A stretch of 64,000 nt of DNA, from the NCBI GenBank assembly GCA_900315775.1, contig ONAJ01000003.1, forward strand, positions 19,202 to 83,201, in the 5' to 3' direction. Below, one piece after another: positions 26,665 to 37,131 of the stretch. Each line of letters starts with the position of its first letter. The first letter of the stretch is position 1. Source of the stretch: an uncultured Prevotella sp. GTDB lineage: Bacteria > Bacteroidota > Bacteroidia > Bacteroidales > Bacteroidaceae. Both the position numbers and the translations under genes were made by a program. A model generated the notes under the pieces. It saw only the letters and a program-made list of their open reading frames with translations, had not been told where the DNA came from and searched no databases.

Positions 26665-29600
26665 TTAGTCAAGTGTAACACTCAGTCCGAGACCACGAAG
26701 CTCGTGCAGCAGCACGTTGAGTGACTCTGGGATACCAGGAGTTGGCATTGGATCACCCTTGACAATAGCTTCGTAAGCCTTTGAACGACCTACCACATCG
26801 TCTGACTTGATGGTAAGTATCTCCTGAAGAACGTGGCTTGCACCGAATGCTTCAAGAGCCCAAACCTCCATCTCACCAAAACGCTGACCACCAAACTGTG
26901 CCTTACCACCAAGAGGCTGCTGAGTGATGAGAGAGTACGGACCAATAGAACGAGCATGCATCTTATCCTCAACCATGTGACCGAGTTTGAGGAAGTAGGT
27001 GATACCTACCGTTGCTGGCTGGTCGAACATTTCACCAGTCTCACCGTCATAGAGGTGTGTCGAGCAGAGACGAGGCAGACCCGCCTTGTCGGTCCACTCC
27101 TGGAGGTCTTCCAGTTTAGCACCATCAAAGATTGGTGTAGAGAACTTAACACCAAGGCGCTTACCTGCAGCACCGAGGATAGCTTCAAAGATCTGACCAA
27201 GGTTCATACGAGAAGGCACACCCAGCGGGTTAAGTACCAAATCTACAGGACGACCATCCTCGAGGAATGGCATATCCTCCTGACGTACCACCTTAGAAAC
27301 GATACCCTTGTTACCGTGACGACCTGCAAGCTTATCACCTACGCCGATCTTACGTTTCTTAGCAACGTAAACCTTCGCCATCTGGAGAACACCGTTTGGC
27401 AGTTCGTCACCGATAGAGATAGCGAACTTACGACGTTTGTTCTCTGCATCAAGAAGCTTGTATTTCTTGATGAAGTTCATGATAAGCTTCTGGATGAGCT
27501 CGTTAGTGTGCTCATCCTTTGTCCAGTTGTTGCTCTGGATGCCGTCATATTCAAGGTTCTTAAGTGCAGAGATAGTGAACTTGCTACCCTTAGCAATAAT
27601 CTCTGCTCCTGTATAGTCTTTCACTCCCTCAGAGGTCTTGCCACGAGTGAGTTTCATAAGCTTGTCAACGAGGATATCCTTCAGGTCGTTTGTCTTTGCC
27701 TCGTACTCCTCGTCAATCTTTGCAAGAATAATCTTATCCTGTTTCTTTGACTCACGAGTCTTAACAGCACGAGAGAAGAGTTTCTTGTCGATGATAACAC
27801 CAGTAAGTGATGGGTTAGCCTTCAGTGAGCTGTCCTTAACATCACCAGCCTTGTCGCCGAAGATAGCACGGAGCAACTTCTCTTCTGGTGAAGGATCGCT
27901 CTCGCCCTTAGGTGAAATCTTACCGATAAGGATATCGCCTGGCTCCACACGAGCACCGACGCGGATGATACCGTTATCGTCGAGGTCTTTTGTAGCCTCT
28001 TCGCTAACGTTAGGAATATCAGCTGTAAACTCCTCCATACCACGTTTTGTCTCACGAACATCGAGAGAGTACTCATCAACGTGTACTGAAGTAAGTACGT
28101 CGTCGCGAACTACACGTTCGTTAAGAACGATAGCATCCTCATAGTTGTAACCCTTCCAAGGCATGTATGCCACGAGGAGGTTACGACCCAGAGCGAGCTC
28201 ACCGTTTTCTGTAGCGTAGCCCTCGGTGAGGATGTCGCCAGCCTTTACGCGCTGTCCCTTCTCGCAGATAGGACGGAGGTCAACAACCATATTCTGGTTT
28301 GTACGACGGAACTTAGGAATGCGGTACTCCTTAAGTGCCGGTTCGAAGCTTACAAACTCCTCGTCCTCAGTACGATCGTAGAGGATACGTATTGTTGTAG
28401 CGTCAACATATTCTATAACACCGTCACCCTCGGCAGTAATCATAGTACGAGAATCCTCGCAAACCTGCTTCTCGATACCTGTTCCTACGATAGGAGCCTC
28501 GTTGTGAAGCAGAGGTACTGCCTGGCGCATCATGTTTGAGCCCATCAGCGCACGGTGAGCATCGTCGTGCTCAAGGAATGGGATGAGTCCTGCTGCGATA
28601 GATGCTATCTGCTGTGGTGCAACGTCCATAAGATCTACCTGGTCTGGTGCCACAACGGGGAAGTCGGCATCCTGACGACACTTAACGTAGGTACGGATGA
28701 ACGAACCGTCGTCCTTCAGAGGAGCATTACCCTGACCAATGATGTGGTCTTCTTCCTCTTCGGCTGTCAGATATACTACATCTTCATTATTCAGGTCAAC
28801 CACACCGTCCTTAACCTTACGGTATGGAGTCTCGATAAATCCGAGGTCGTTGATCTTCGCATATACACAGAGTGAAGAAATAAGACCGATGTTAGGACCT
28901 TCAGGACTCTCAATAGGACAGAGACGACCATAGTGAGTATAGTGAACGTCACGAACCTCGAAACCTGCACGCTCACGAGACAGACCGCCAGGACCCAGTG
29001 CTGACAGACGACGCTTGTGTGTCACCTCTGCCAGAGGGTTTGTCTGGTCCATAAACTGGCTCAGTGGGTTTGTTCCGAAGAACGAGTTGATGACGCTTGA
29101 TATTGTCTTTGCATTGATAAGGTCTGTTGGAGTGAAGATCTCATTATCGCGAACGTTCATACGCTCACGGATAGTGCGACTCATACGAGCCAGACCTATA
29201 GAGAACTGGTTGCTCAGCTGCTCACCAACGGTACGTACACGACGGTTTGAGAGGTGGTCGATATCATCGACGGTAGCATTTGAGTTAACCAACTGAATGA
29301 GATACTTGATAATCTCAATAATGTCTTCCTTAGTCAGGATACGTACATCCATCTCTGTATCGAGACCAAGTTTCTTGTTGATACGGTAACGACCTACATC
29401 GCCCAAGTCGTAACGCTTATCCGAGAAGAACAGGTTCTGAATAACCTCGCGTGCGCTGGCATCATCGGCAGGGTCTGCATTACGCAGCTGACGATAGATG
29501 TAAAGGACGGCTTCTTTCTCCGAGTTACTCGGATCCTTTGCCAACGTGTTGAAGATTATAGAGTACTTGCTTGCTGCTTCTGCATCCTTGTGAACAAGAA

Positions 29601-30477
29601 TTGTTGATGTGCCGCTGTCGATGATGTCAGCAACGTTGTCGGCAGTAATCTCTGTCTCGCGCTCCATGATTACCTCATTACGCTCGATAGAAACAACCTC
29701 ACCGGTATCCTCATCAACGAAGTCTTCGTTCCAACTCTTCAGAACACGTGCTGCAAGACGCTTGCCGACAAGCTCCTTCATGCTCTTCTTTGTTACCTTA
29801 ACCTCCTCGGCAAGGTCGAATATCTGCAGAATGTCCTTATCAGCCTCGAATCCGATGGCACGCAACAGTGTTGTTACAGGAAGCTTCTTCTTTCTGTCGA
29901 TGTAAGCATACATCACATTGTTGATATCAGTAGCAAACTCAATCCACGAACCTTTGAAAGGAATGATACGTGCAGAGTACAGAACAGTACCGTTAGCATG
30001 AACACCCTGACCAAAGAACACGCCAGGAGAACGGTGCAACTGAGAAACTACGACACGCTCAGCACCATTAATAATAAAGGTACCGTTGTCTGTCATATAA
30101 GGGATAGTTCCCAGGAATACGTCCTGTATCACTGTACCGAAGTCCTCATGATCTGGGTCAGTACAGTACAGTTTCATCTTTGCTTTCAAAGGAACACTGT
30201 ATGTTAAACCACGCTCTAAGCACTCGTCGATGGTGTAACGAGGAGGATCAATATAATAATCCAGGAACTCTAACACGAAGTTATTACGAGTGTCAGTAAT
30301 AGGGAAGTTCTCAGCGAACACCTTGTAGAGACCGTCATTCTTACGATCTTCGGGCGGAGTGTCCAACTGAAGGAAGTCTCTGAAAGACTTTAATTGCACA
30401 TCGAGAAAATCCGGATATGGCATCGGATTCTTCACGCTGGCAAAATTTACTCTGTTATCAACAATTTTTGAAGCCAT
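26665..30477 (-). CDS. rpoB: RNA polymerase beta subunit
   Basis: 1270 residues. The rifampicin pocket is recognisable ([31 protein letters not shown]). [11 protein letters not shown] and the C-terminal [20 protein letters not shown] motif are diagnostic. It forms the catalytic core with RpoC. It is transcribed from the ribosomal protein operon through the hairpin at 30503-30535. Confidence 0.99.
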   Translation of the reverse strand: MASKIVDNRVNFASVKNPMPYPDFLDVQLKSFRDFLQLDTPPEDRKNDGLYKVFAENFPITDTRNNFVLEFLDYYIDPPRYTIDECLERGLTYSVPLKAKMKLYCTDPDHEDFGTVIQDVFLGTIPYMTDNGTFIINGAERVVVSQLHRSPGVFFGQGVHANGTVLYSARIIPFKGSWIEFATDINNVMYAYIDRKKKLPVTTLLRAIGFEADKDILQIFDLAEEVKVTKKSMKELVGKRLAARVLKSWNEDFVDEDTGEVVSIERNEVIMERETEITADNVADIIDSGTSTILVHKDAEAASKYSIIFNTLAKDPSNSEKEAVLYIYRQLRNADPADDASAREVIQNLFFSDKRYDLGDVGRYRINKKLGLDTEMDVRILTKEDIIEIIKYLIQLVNSNATVDDIDHLSNRRVRTVGEQLSNQFSIGLARMSRTIRERMNVRDNEIFTPTDLINAKTISSVINSFFGTNPLSQFMDQTNPLAEVTHKRRLSALGPGGLSRERAGFEVRDVHYTHYGRLCPIESPEGPNIGLISSLCVYAKINDLGFIETPYRKVKDGVVDLNNEDVVYLTAEEEEDHIIGQGNAPLKDDGSFIRTYVKCRQDADFPVVAPDQVDLMDVAPQQIASIAAGLIPFLEHDDAHRALMGSNMMRQAVPLLHNEAPIVGTGIEKQVCEDSRTMITAEGDGVIEYVDATTIRILYDRTEDEEFVSFEPALKEYRIPKFRRTNQNMVVDLRPICEKGQRVKAGDILTEGYATENGELALGRNLLVAYMPWKGYNYEDAIVLNERVVRDDVLTSVHVDEYSLDVRETKRGMEEFTADIPNVSEEATKDLDDNGIIRVGARVEPGDILIGKISPKGESDPSPEEKLLRAIFGDKAGDVKDSSLKANPSLTGVIIDKKLFSRAVKTRESKKQDKIILAKIDEEYEAKTNDLKDILVDKLMKLTRGKTSEGVKDYTGAEIIAKGSKFTISALKNLEYDGIQSNNWTKDEHTNELIQKLIMNFIKKYKLLDAENKRRKFAISIGDELPNGVLQMAKVYVAKKRKIGVGDKLAGRHGNKGIVSKVVRQEDMPFLEDGRPVDLVLNPLGVPSRMNLGQIFEAILGAAGKRLGVKFSTPIFDGAKLEDLQEWTDKAGLPRLCSTHLYDGETGEMFDQPATVGITYFLKLGHMVEDKMHARSIGPYSLITQQPLGGKAQFGGQRFGEMEVWALEAFGASHVLQEILTIKSDDVVGRSKAYEAIVKGDPMPTPGIPESLNVLLHELRGLGLSVTLD

Positions 30478-30502
30478 AAATAATGTATAAAAGACACAAA
30501 AA

Positions 30503-30535
30503 GGCTAGGACTCCCCTACTTGGGAAATCCTAACC
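30503..30535 (-). terminator. rplL-rpoB attenuator hairpin
   Basis: Two 14-nt arms (30503-30516 and 30522-30535) with a 5-nt loop pair with a few wobbles. On the minus strand they are followed by a TTTTTGTG tract. The position matches the partial attenuator that sets the ribosomal protein to polymerase ratio in other bacteria. Confidence 0.65.
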
Positions 30536-30559
30536 CGAATTATTCTGTAATTACTTAGA

Positions 30560-30940
30560 TTACTTGAGTTCTACCTTAGCACCAGCCTCTTCGATAGCCT
30601 TCTTAAGGTTCTCAGCCTCTTCCTTAGCGAGACCTTCCTTAACTGTTGCAGGAGCACCGTCAACGAGATCCTTAGCCTCTTTCAGACCAAGACCACAAGC
30701 CTCCTTAACAGCCTTAACTACCTGGAGCTTATTAGCGCCAACCTCAGCGAGGACTACGTCGAAAGAAGACTTCTCCTCAGCTGCCTCAGCAGCACCTGCT
30801 GCTGCAGGACCAGCAGCTACAGCAACAGCTGCAGCAGCGGGCTCGATTCCATACTCGTCCTTCAGGACTGTTGCCAACTCATTAACTTCTTTTACTGTAA
30901 GGTTTACCAACTCTTCAGCAATAGCTTTGATATCTGCCAT
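30560..30940 (-). CDS. rplL: 50S ribosomal protein L7/L12
   Basis: 126 residues. N-terminal dimerisation helices, an Ala-rich hinge ([17 protein letters not shown]) and a conserved C-terminal domain that recruits translation factors ([20 protein letters not shown]). Encodes the ribosomal stalk. Second in the L10-L12 pair. Confidence 0.98.
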   Translation of the reverse strand: MADIKAIAEELVNLTVKEVNELATVLKDEYGIEPAAAAVAVAAGPAAAGAAEAAEEKSSFDVVLAEVGANKLQVVKAVKEACGLGLKEAKDLVDGAPATVKEGLAKEEAENLKKAIEEAGAKVELK

Positions 30941-30988
30941 TTTATTTAAGATTTTAATTGTTTTTTAATGTTTATAATTCTCTTTCGC

Positions 30989-31504
30989 TTATTTGTTACG
31001 CTCAGCGATAGCGTCAAGCAGCCCGTGAACCTTGCCTCCGGCGTTGAGACCAGAAACAACATTCTTGATAGGCGACTGGAGCAGAGCAACGATCTCGGCG
31101 ATAACCTCGTTCTTGCTCTTGATAGAAGAAAGCTCTTCCAGTTTGTCAGCACCGACATAGATGCCTTCCTCTGCGTAAGCCGCCTTAAGAGCTGGCATGC
31201 CTTCCTTCTTGTATTCCTTAAGCAACTTTGCAGGTGCGTTCGCAACGTTAGCGAACATGATTGCTGTGTTGCCCTTCAGTACGTCATATAAGGGTTCGAA
31301 ATCAACGTCAGAGTTCTCAAGTGCTTTCTGAAGAAGAGTATTCTTTACAACGAGCAACTTAATGTCGTTCTTGAAGCACTTGCGACGGAGGTCGCTTGTC
31401 TGCCCAGCATTCAGTCCGGCAAGTTCTACCAGATAGAAGTGAGCATATTCCTGCAACTTCTGACCAAGTTCCGCAATTATAGTATCTTTTACTTCCTTTT
31501 TCAT
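30989..31504 (-). CDS. rplJ: 50S ribosomal protein L10
   Basis: 171 residues. The base of the ribosomal stalk. The N-terminal KKEVKDTIIAELGQKL, AGLNAGQTSDLRRK and VVKNTLLQKAL segments match L10; the C-terminal helix binds L7/L12 dimers. It usually represses its own operon by binding a leader; the gap to rplA here is only 20 bp. Confidence 0.97.
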   Translation of the reverse strand: MKKEVKDTIIAELGQKLQEYAHFYLVELAGLNAGQTSDLRRKCFKNDIKLLVVKNTLLQKALENSDVDFEPLYDVLKGNTAIMFANVANAPAKLLKEYKKEGMPALKAAYAEEGIYVGADKLEELSSIKSKNEVIAEIVALLQSPIKNVVSGLNAGGKVHGLLDAIAERNK

Positions 31505-31524
31505 TTTACTAAGATTTAATAGAG

Positions 31525-32217
31525 TTATTCAACTGATTTTGGATCAACTTTGATACCCTTACTCATAGTGCTGGAAAGATAGATACTCTTAATATATGTA
31601 CCCTTAGCGGCAGCAGGCTTCAGCTTGATAACTGTAGCAATGAACTCCTTAGCGTTTCCGAAGATCTGCTCTGAAGTCATAGCAATCTTACCGATTGATG
31701 TGTGGATAATACCAGCCTTGTCAACCTTGAAGTCAATCTTACCCTGCTTAACTTCCTTAACTGCCTTAGCAACGTCCATAGTAACTGTACCACTCTTTGG
31801 GTTAGGCATAAGACCACGAGGACCGAGAACACGACCCAAAGGACCTAACTTACCCATACAAGAGGGCATGGTGATGATGACATCAATGTCAGTCCAACCA
31901 CCCTTTATCTTCTCGATGTACTCATCGAGACCAACGTAGTCAGCACCTGCCTCTTTAGCAGCTGCTTCCTGATCTGGTGTACAGAGAGCGAGAACTCGTG
32001 TAACCTTACCAGTACCGTTCGGCAGTGATACGACACCACGAACCATCTGGTTGGCCTTACGAGGATCAACGCCTAAGCGTACGTCAATATCAACAGACGC
32101 GTCGAACTTGGTAGTAGTAATTTCCTTTACCAGTTCGGCTGCCTCCTGCAAAGTGTATGCCTTCCCTGTTTCAACCTTATCAGCTACTGATTTTTGATTT
32201 TTTGTCAACTTACTCAT
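31525..32217 (-). CDS. rplA: 50S ribosomal protein L1
   Basis: 230 residues. Binds 23S rRNA at the E-site stalk. Diagnostic stretches: [40 protein letters not shown]. In many bacteria L1 autoregulates the rplKA pair. Confidence 0.98.
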   Translation of the reverse strand: MSKLTKNQKSVADKVETGKAYTLQEAAELVKEITTTKFDASVDIDVRLGVDPRKANQMVRGVVSLPNGTGKVTRVLALCTPDQEAAAKEAGADYVGLDEYIEKIKGGWTDIDVIITMPSCMGKLGPLGRVLGPRGLMPNPKSGTVTMDVAKAVKEVKQGKIDFKVDKAGIIHTSIGKIAMTSEQIFGNAKEFIATVIKLKPAAAKGTYIKSIYLSSTMSKGIKVDPKSVE

Positions 32218-32234
32218 TTTAACTGAAGATTTTA

Positions 32235-32675
32235 TTATTTACCAGGGAAGTCCCCTTTAACAGTGATACCCATACTTCTTGCTGTACCGGCAATGAGCTT
32301 CATAGCAGACTCTACTGTGAAACAGTTCAAGTCCTTCATCTTGTCCTCAGCGATGGCCTTAACCTGATCCCAAGTAACAGATGCTACCTTCTTACGGTTA
32401 GGCTCAGAGCTACCGCCCTTAACCTTAGCCGCCTCCATCAGCTGAACAGCTGCAGGAGAGGTCTTAATCTCAAAGCTGAATGACTTGTCGGTATAGTAGG
32501 TGATAACAACTGGCAATACCTTACCAGCCTTATCCTGGGTTCTGGCGTTGAACTCTTTGCAGAATCCCATGATGTTAATACCCTTAGATCCCAGTGCAGG
32601 ACCTACTGGAGGAGAGGGATTCGCTGCGCCACCTTTAATCTGTAATTTGATTAATCCAGCAACTTCTTTAGCCAT
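32235..32675 (-). CDS. rplK: 50S ribosomal protein L11
   Basis: 146 residues. GTPase-centre protein. The N-terminal [20 protein letters not shown] and GVNIM-like ([15 protein letters not shown]) segments and C-terminal GTARSMGI are typical. Confidence 0.98.
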   Translation of the reverse strand: MAKEVAGLIKLQIKGGAANPSPPVGPALGSKGINIMGFCKEFNARTQDKAGKVLPVVITYYTDKSFSFEIKTSPAAVQLMEAAKVKGGSSEPNRKKVASVTWDQVKAIAEDKMKDLNCFTVESAMKLIAGTARSMGITVKGDFPGK

Positions 32676-32732
32676 TTCTTTGTTTATTAAAATTGATAAT
32701 ATAAAAGAATATGCACACCCGTAACAATGTGG

Positions 32733-33272
32733 CTATTCTTTTTCAACCTGCATAAAACCTAACTCCAGAGGAGTTTTCCTTCCGAAGATCTTAACCATAA
32801 CCTTCAGTTTACGCTTCTCGGTGTTAACCTCTTCGATTATACCGCTGAAGCCGCTGAAAGGACCATCAGTTACCTTCACAGTCTCGTCAACCATATACGG
32901 GATGTTAACCTCATCCTGTATCTCAGTCTCTTCAACTGTTCCGAGTATCCTGTTGATATCAGATTGTTTTACGGGAGTAGGATTATCCAGACCACCGAGG
33001 AAACCTAAAACATTAGGAATAAAGCGTAGCGTGTGAGCTACGTCACCCACCAACTCCGCCTCAACAAGCACATATCCTGGGAGACTTATCTTCTCCTTGA
33101 TAACGCGCTTGCCGTTGCGCATTGACGCATGCTTCTCCATAGGTATAAGAACCTGAGACACATGCGAAGAGAGCAACGCATTATGCTTCATTTCAGCTTC
33201 AAGATACTCTTTTACTTTAGCCTCTTTTCCGCTGACAGCACGTAGCACATACCATTTCATTGTTCCTGCCAT
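32733..33272 (-). CDS. nusG: Transcription antitermination factor NusG
   Basis: 179 residues from ATG at 33272 (MAGTMKWYVLRAVSGKE). The frame extends upstream into secE, but homology begins here. The N-terminal NGN domain is followed by a KOW domain (VTDGPFSGFSGIIEEV). It couples RNA polymerase to ribosomes and Rho. The start overlaps no gene product once this Met is used: secE stops at 33284. Confidence 0.96.
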   Translation of the reverse strand: MAGTMKWYVLRAVSGKEAKVKEYLEAEMKHNALLSSHVSQVLIPMEKHASMRNGKRVIKEKISLPGYVLVEAELVGDVAHTLRFIPNVLGFLGGLDNPTPVKQSDINRILGTVEETEIQDEVNIPYMVDETVKVTDGPFSGFSGIIEEVNTEKRKLKVMVKIFGRKTPLELGFMQVEKE

Positions 33273-33283
33273 TTCCTTAGTAA

Positions 33284-33475
33284 TCAGCTTGGATAAACAC
33301 CACTCATAATCCACTTAAACGCACTGTCCATTGCGAATACAACCAATGCAATGATAAGGGAAGCAGATAATACTACCACTGCACTGTGTGACAATTCGGC
33401 TCTTGTAGGCCAAGTGGTTTTATGCGCAAGTTCGCTATAACAAGCTTTGCAATAATTGATAAATTTCTTAACCAT
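33284..33475 (-). CDS. secE: Preprotein translocase subunit SecE
   Basis: 63 residues with one transmembrane helix (about 30-50), preceded by the amphipathic ELAHKTTWPTRAELSHSA segment that carries the conserved W-P. Clamps the SecY channel. Adjacent to nusG as in most bacteria. Confidence 0.95.
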   Translation of the reverse strand: MVKKFINYCKACYSELAHKTTWPTRAELSHSAVVVLSASLIIALVVFAMDSAFKWIMSGVYPS

Positions 33476-33491
33476 ATTATTTCACTCTTAG

Positions 33492-33564
33492 CACGGGAAG
33501 GAGGACTCGAACCCACGACCCTCGGTTTTGGAGACCGATGCTCTACCAACTGAGCTATTCCCGT
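33492..33564 (-). tRNA. trpT: tRNA-Trp (CCA)
   Basis: Cloverleaf on the minus strand: acceptor ACGGGAA/TTCCCGT, GCTC D-stem, anticodon loop CTCCAAA giving CCA, TTCGAGT T-loop. The T-stem has one U-C mismatch. It lies between tuf and secE. Confidence 0.93.
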
Positions 33565-33570
33565 AAGTAA

Positions 33571-33591
33571 GCCCCCGCCCAACGCGGGGGC
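33571..33591 (-). terminator. GC-rich hairpin after tuf
   Basis: GCCCCCGC / GCGGGGGC with a 5-nt loop. On the minus strand it is followed by TTACTTA, a weak U-tract, so partial read-through into tRNA-Trp and secE is plausible. Confidence 0.65.
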
Positions 33592-33603
33592 TTTAGTTTT
33601 ATT

Positions 33604-33647
33604 CTAGGGGTTCTAGGATTTCCTAGGCGGTCCTAGGGTTTCCTAGG
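33604..33647. repeat. 10-bp-phased CTAG array in the tuf 3' untranslated region
   Basis: CTAG occurs at 33604, 33613, 33623, 33633 and 33643, with units of the type CTAGGNNNTC. It begins right after the tuf stop. The same pattern surrounds the four-helix-bundle gene at 39 kb. Confidence 0.85.
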
Positions 33648-33648
33648 A

Positions 33649-34833
33649 TTAGTCCTCGAATACCTCTGTAATCTGACCAGAACCTACTGTACGACCACCC
33701 TCGCGGATAGCGAAACGCAGACCCTTGTTCAGTGCAACAGCGTAGATCAGCTCTACAGTGATCTCAACGTTGTCACCAGGCATTACCATCTCAACGCCAG
33801 CTGGCAGAGAGATCTCACCTGTACAGTCCATAGTACGGAGATAGAACTGAGGACGATACTTGTTACCGAATGGAGTGTGACGACCACCCTCTTCCTTCTT
33901 CAGAACGTAGATAGAAGCCTTGAACTTCTTGAAAGGCTTGATCTGTCCTGGGTGGCAGAGTACCATACCACGCTTGATCTCGTTCTTGTCGATACCACGG
34001 AGAAGCAGACCAACGTTATCACCAGCCTGACCCTCATCGAGGAGCTTGCGGAACATCTCAACGCCAGTAACAACTGACTTCTTGTCCTCACCAAGACCGA
34101 GGAGCTCAACCTCATCACCTACGTGGATAACACCAGTCTCGATACGACCAGTAGCAACAGTACCACGACCTGTGATTGAGAATACGTCCTCAACAGGCAT
34201 AAGGAATGGTTTGTCTGTAGCGCGTGGAGGCTCCTGAATCCACTCATCACAAGTGTTCATCAGCTCCATAACCTTCTCTTCCCACTTAGCAACACCGTTA
34301 AGTGCACCAAGAGCAGAACCGCGGATGATAGGAGTATCCTCTTCAAACTCATACTGAGCGAGGATTTCCTGAACCTCCATCTCAACGAGCTCGAGCATTT
34401 CCTCATCCTCAACCATATCACACTTGTTCAGGAATACAACCAGACGAGGAACGTTTACCTGACGAGCGAGCAGTACGTGCTCACGAGTCTGAGGCATAGG
34501 ACCGTCAGTTGCAGCAACAACGAGGATAGCACCATCCATCTGAGCAGCACCAGTAACCATGTTCTTCACATAGTCGGCGTGTCCCGGACAGTCAACGTGA
34601 GCGTAGTGACGCTTAGCTGTCTCGTACTCTACGTGAGCTGTGTTAATAGTAATACCACGCTCCTTCTCCTCAGGAGCATTGTCAATCTGGTCGAAAGACT
34701 TAACCTCAGAGAGACCCTGCTTTGCCAACACTGTGGTAATAGCAGCTGTCAGAGTAGTCTTACCGTGGTCAACGTGACCGATAGTACCAATGTTTACGTG
34801 CGGTTTGGTACGCACAAATTGTTCTTTAGCCAT
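33649..34833 (-). CDS. tuf: Elongation factor Tu
   Basis: 394 residues. GTPase motifs [18 protein letters not shown] and NKCDM are present, then domains II and III. Delivers aminoacyl-tRNA to the ribosome. It is preceded by four tRNA genes in the order seen in E. coli ahead of tufB (Thr, Tyr, Gly, Thr). Confidence 0.99.
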   Translation of the reverse strand: MAKEQFVRTKPHVNIGTIGHVDHGKTTLTAAITTVLAKQGLSEVKSFDQIDNAPEEKERGITINTAHVEYETAKRHYAHVDCPGHADYVKNMVTGAAQMDGAILVVAATDGPMPQTREHVLLARQVNVPRLVVFLNKCDMVEDEEMLELVEMEVQEILAQYEFEEDTPIIRGSALGALNGVAKWEEKVMELMNTCDEWIQEPPRATDKPFLMPVEDVFSITGRGTVATGRIETGVIHVGDEVELLGLGEDKKSVVTGVEMFRKLLDEGQAGDNVGLLLRGIDKNEIKRGMVLCHPGQIKPFKKFKASIYVLKKEEGGRHTPFGNKYRPQFYLRTMDCTGEISLPAGVEMVMPGDNVEITVELIYAVALNKGLRFAIREGGRTVGSGQITEVFED

Positions 34834-34910
34834 AGCTTTTTTAACTTATTTATTAATAAATGAATAATCGTGTATTTTCTGCTTCACACAAATAATTCTC
34901 TCCTTTGTAG

Positions 34911-34982
<72 letters not shown>

Positions 34983-34989
34983 GAGTTAG

Positions 34990-35062
34990 AGCGGAAAACG
35001 GGGCTCAAACCCGCGACCCCCAGCTTGGAAGGCTAGTGCTCTATCAACTGAGCTATTTCCGC
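34990..35062 (-). tRNA. glyT: tRNA-Gly (TCC)
   Basis: Acceptor GCGGAAA/TTTCCGC, anticodon TCC in CTAGCCTTCCAAGCTGG, T-loop TTTGAGC. Confidence 0.95.
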
Positions 35063-35112
35063 AATTTTACATTCCTCAGTGGTTAACCGATTCTGTAAAG
35101 TCTCAACTGAAG

Positions 35113-35195
35113 TGGGTGCTGATGGATTCGAACCACCGAAGTCGAAAGACAGCAGATTTACAGTCTGCCCCATTTGGCCACTCTGGAAAACACCC
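35113..35195 (-). tRNA. tyrU: tRNA-Tyr (GTA)
   Basis: An 83-nt class II tRNA with a long variable arm. Anticodon GTA in GACTGTAAATC, T-loop TTCGAAT. Confidence 0.95.
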
Positions 35196-35250
35196 AACTT
35201 TTTCTCGTCCTTGAACATCCTCCGGGACTGTTACGGAATCCCTTCTGGTG

Positions 35251-35324
35251 AGCCTCTTGTCGGATTCGAACCAACGACCCCGAGATTACAAATCACGTGC
35301 TCTGGCCAACTGAGCTAAAGAGGC
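35251..35324 (-). tRNA. thrU: tRNA-Thr (TGT)
   Basis: Acceptor GCCTCTT/AAGAGGC, anticodon loop TTTGTAA (TGT). The anticodon stem CGTGA/TCTCG has a central U-U mismatch. First gene of the tRNA-tuf run. Confidence 0.92.
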
Positions 35325-35333
35325 AAATCCTTA

Positions 35334-35378
35334 CAGCCGTTTAAGGCTTTCCGTAAAGGATATGTTCTAAAACGGCTG
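35334..35378 (-). promoter_or_regulatory. Leader hairpin of the tRNA-tuf transcript
   Basis: CAGCCGTTT and AAACGGCTG (9 bp perfect) bracket a 27-nt loop. The outer arm lies immediately downstream of the -7 element, so it would be at the very 5' end of the RNA. Possible RNase processing or stability element. Confidence 0.5.
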
Positions 35379-35409
35379 CAAAGATACGACGATTTTTTTA
35401 ATCAGCAAA
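35379..35409 (-). promoter_or_regulatory. Promoter of the tRNA-tuf operon
   Basis: On the minus strand TTTG (35406-35409), 19 bp, TATCTTTG (35379-35386). Confidence 0.75.
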
Positions 35410-35426
35410 ATTTTTTCGTCTTTTTT

Positions 35427-35726
35427 TTATCTGTCACGCAGTTTTTCTTTGAATTTCGTTAGTTGAACCTTCATAGAATCCACACATTCGTCGATACTTT
35501 CCTCAAAAGTGTCGCATACTTTCTCCACGAAAAGTTTCTGTCCCGGCACCCCTACGGTAAGACTTGCTTCCTTGTTCATCGCCGTTGCTGGCTTAACAAC
35601 TTTCAGCTGTACGTCAACTTTCTGGATATCCTCGAAGGTCTTCTCCAACTTTGTTACTTTCTTCTCAATAAAAGTTCTCAACTGCTCTGTAGCGTCGAAA
35701 TGAATAGCCTGAATTTTAATCTCCAT
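35427..35726 (-). CDS. hpf: Ribosome hibernation-promoting factor (short HPF/RaiA type)
   Basis: 99 residues. Beta-alpha-beta-beta-beta-alpha fold: IKIQAIHFDATEQLRTFIEKKV, then VDVQLKVVKP, and a C-terminal helix rich in Lys/Glu. Lacks the dimerising C-terminal domain of long HPF. Binds the decoding centre of idle 70S ribosomes. It lies 36 bp after xerC, a common Bacteroidales neighbour. Confidence 0.92.
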   Translation of the reverse strand: MEIKIQAIHFDATEQLRTFIEKKVTKLEKTFEDIQKVDVQLKVVKPATAMNKEASLTVGVPGQKLFVEKVCDTFEESIDECVDSMKVQLTKFKEKLRDR

Positions 35727-35762
35727 AGTAACTTTTATTTAATGGTTAATAAATATGTTTCT

Positions 35763-36641
35763 TCATCCTCTTGGATGTGTTTTCTCATATACTGCTTTTA
35801 GCTGCTCGAAGGTGGTGTGCGTGTAGATTTCTGTCGTTGCCAGACTTTCGTGCCCCAAGAGTTTCTTCACGCTTTCCAGTCCCGCCTCGTGATTTAGCAT
35901 TGCTGTAGCAAAGCTGTGTCGCAACACGTGGGGCGAACGTTTCTTCTGTGTCGTCACCAGTCCCAACTTGTTAATCACTATATCTCTGACCTTGAGGGGC
36001 GATATTCTCTTGCCCTTTTCCGTCAGCAACAGTCCGGGGGTTACCTTTACCACCTTTTCGTCTCTTGCTGCTATGTATTTCCGCAACTCCTCCGCCAATT
36101 CATTGCCAAAAGGAATTATGCGTTGTTTGTTTCTCTTTCCCGTCACCTTCAGCTGACTGTTCACGAAGTCAACCATCTCGTCGTCCAGTCCCACCAGTTC
36201 CGACAGTCGCAGTCCGGTTGTATATAATATTAATATTATGGTACGCGCGAGGAGGTCGTCGTATGTGTCTTTCCACATCTCGGGTTCCAGGAGTCTGTCT
36301 ATATCCGCCTCCCTGATGAATTTCGGCAGCGGCTTTTCCTTCTTCGGACCTTTTATCATGTGCGACGGGTCTCGCTTTACGAGGTTTCTTGACAGGGCAA
36401 AACGATAAAAGGAACGCAACGCACTCAATCTTCTGTTGATTGATGTGGCATTGTTTCCTTTATCCATCATCTCTTCCATCCATCCTCGGATGACATCGGA
36501 GTCCACAGACTCCCATGTGAGTTCAGCACTAAGATTCTTGAAGTACGACTCGAATGCTGTCAGATCCTCGCCATAGCTTTCCACAGTCCTCTGCGAATAG
36601 TTTCGCTCTAACTGTAAGTAATTCAAGAATTTATTTATCAT
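35763..36641 (-). CDS. xerC: Tyrosine recombinase XerC/XerD family
   Basis: 292 residues. N-terminal SAM-like DNA-binding domain (about 1-85), then the catalytic domain with Arg in TTGLRLSELVG, HVLRH (His-x-x-Arg), the GHESL His and the nucleophilic Tyr in TTEIYTH. The length and the rpsU-xerC-hpf context mark it as the housekeeping dimer-resolution recombinase, not a phage integrase. Which of the C and D types it is cannot be fixed from sequence alone. Confidence 0.93.
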   Translation of the reverse strand: MINKFLNYLQLERNYSQRTVESYGEDLTAFESYFKNLSAELTWESVDSDVIRGWMEEMMDKGNNATSINRRLSALRSFYRFALSRNLVKRDPSHMIKGPKKEKPLPKFIREADIDRLLEPEMWKDTYDDLLARTIILILYTTGLRLSELVGLDDEMVDFVNSQLKVTGKRNKQRIIPFGNELAEELRKYIAARDEKVVKVTPGLLLTEKGKRISPLKVRDIVINKLGLVTTQKKRSPHVLRHSFATAMLNHEAGLESVKKLLGHESLATTEIYTHTTFEQLKAVYEKTHPRG

Positions 36642-36728
36642 GCTATCGTTGCCTTTTCTACATTCACATGTTTTTCGGCAACGAATTTATGCAAAATTCT
36701 TGAAACGACCAAATTTTTGGCCGAATTT

Positions 36729-36920
36729 TTACTCTTCAGCGTCGCGCAGCTTCTGAACGTAGATAGCGTGCTCCATCTTCAAGCGCTTCAAAACAGAGGG
36801 CTTGTCGAACTGCTGGCGTGAACGGAGTTCCTTAACTACGCCTGTCTTTTCGAACTTTCTCTTGAACTTTTTCAGTGCTCTTTCGATGTTCTCACCATCT
36901 TTTACTGGTACGATAATCAT
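36729..36920 (-). CDS. rpsU: 30S ribosomal protein S21
   Basis: 63 residues, strongly basic: VKDGENIERALKKFKRKFEK is the family signature. First gene after the promoter at 37000. In Bacteroidetes S21 belongs to the complex that hides the anti-Shine-Dalgarno sequence, consistent with the scarcity of Shine-Dalgarno sites here. Confidence 0.95.
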   Translation of the reverse strand: MIIVPVKDGENIERALKKFKRKFEKTGVVKELRSRQQFDKPSVLKRLKMEHAIYVQKLRDAEE

Positions 36921-36999
36921 TGCTTTTAATCTTAATTTTTATATGTTTAACTTCTTATTATTTTCGCTATTTTTCTCGTGCGGACACGATTTGCGGCTG

Positions 37000-37031
37000 C
37001 AAAATTACATCAAATTTAGCAAACTGCCAAA
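37000..37031 (-). promoter_or_regulatory. Promoter of rpsU
   Basis: TTTG (37028-37031), 20-bp spacer, TAATTTTG (37000-37007) on the minus strand, 80 bp before the ATG. Confidence 0.7.
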
Positions 37032-37063
37032 CTTTTCTGCTTTTTTTCTTCTTTAAGACCCAA

Positions 37064-37131
37064 AATTGTGGTGTTTTTAACTACTCACATCCCTCATTGT
37101 TGCTATTGGCGACTCTCCAAACACCACAATT
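37064..37131. repeat. 13-bp perfect inverted repeat across the stop of the truncated peptidase
   Basis: AATTGTGGTGTTT (37064-37076) is exactly complementary to AAACACCACAATT (37119-37131), with 42 nt between. The inner arm is coding (IVVF codons); the stop codon lies within the loop. Confidence 0.85.

Noticed and set aside
26833-27750. 305-residue plus-strand open frame inside rpoB
   Set aside because: A shadow of the highly conserved rpoB, Cys/Leu-rich with no domain.
35763-36641. Phage integrase or invertase acting on nearby inverted repeats
   Set aside because: Context (rpsU, hpf) and length identify a housekeeping Xer recombinase; no prophage genes are present.
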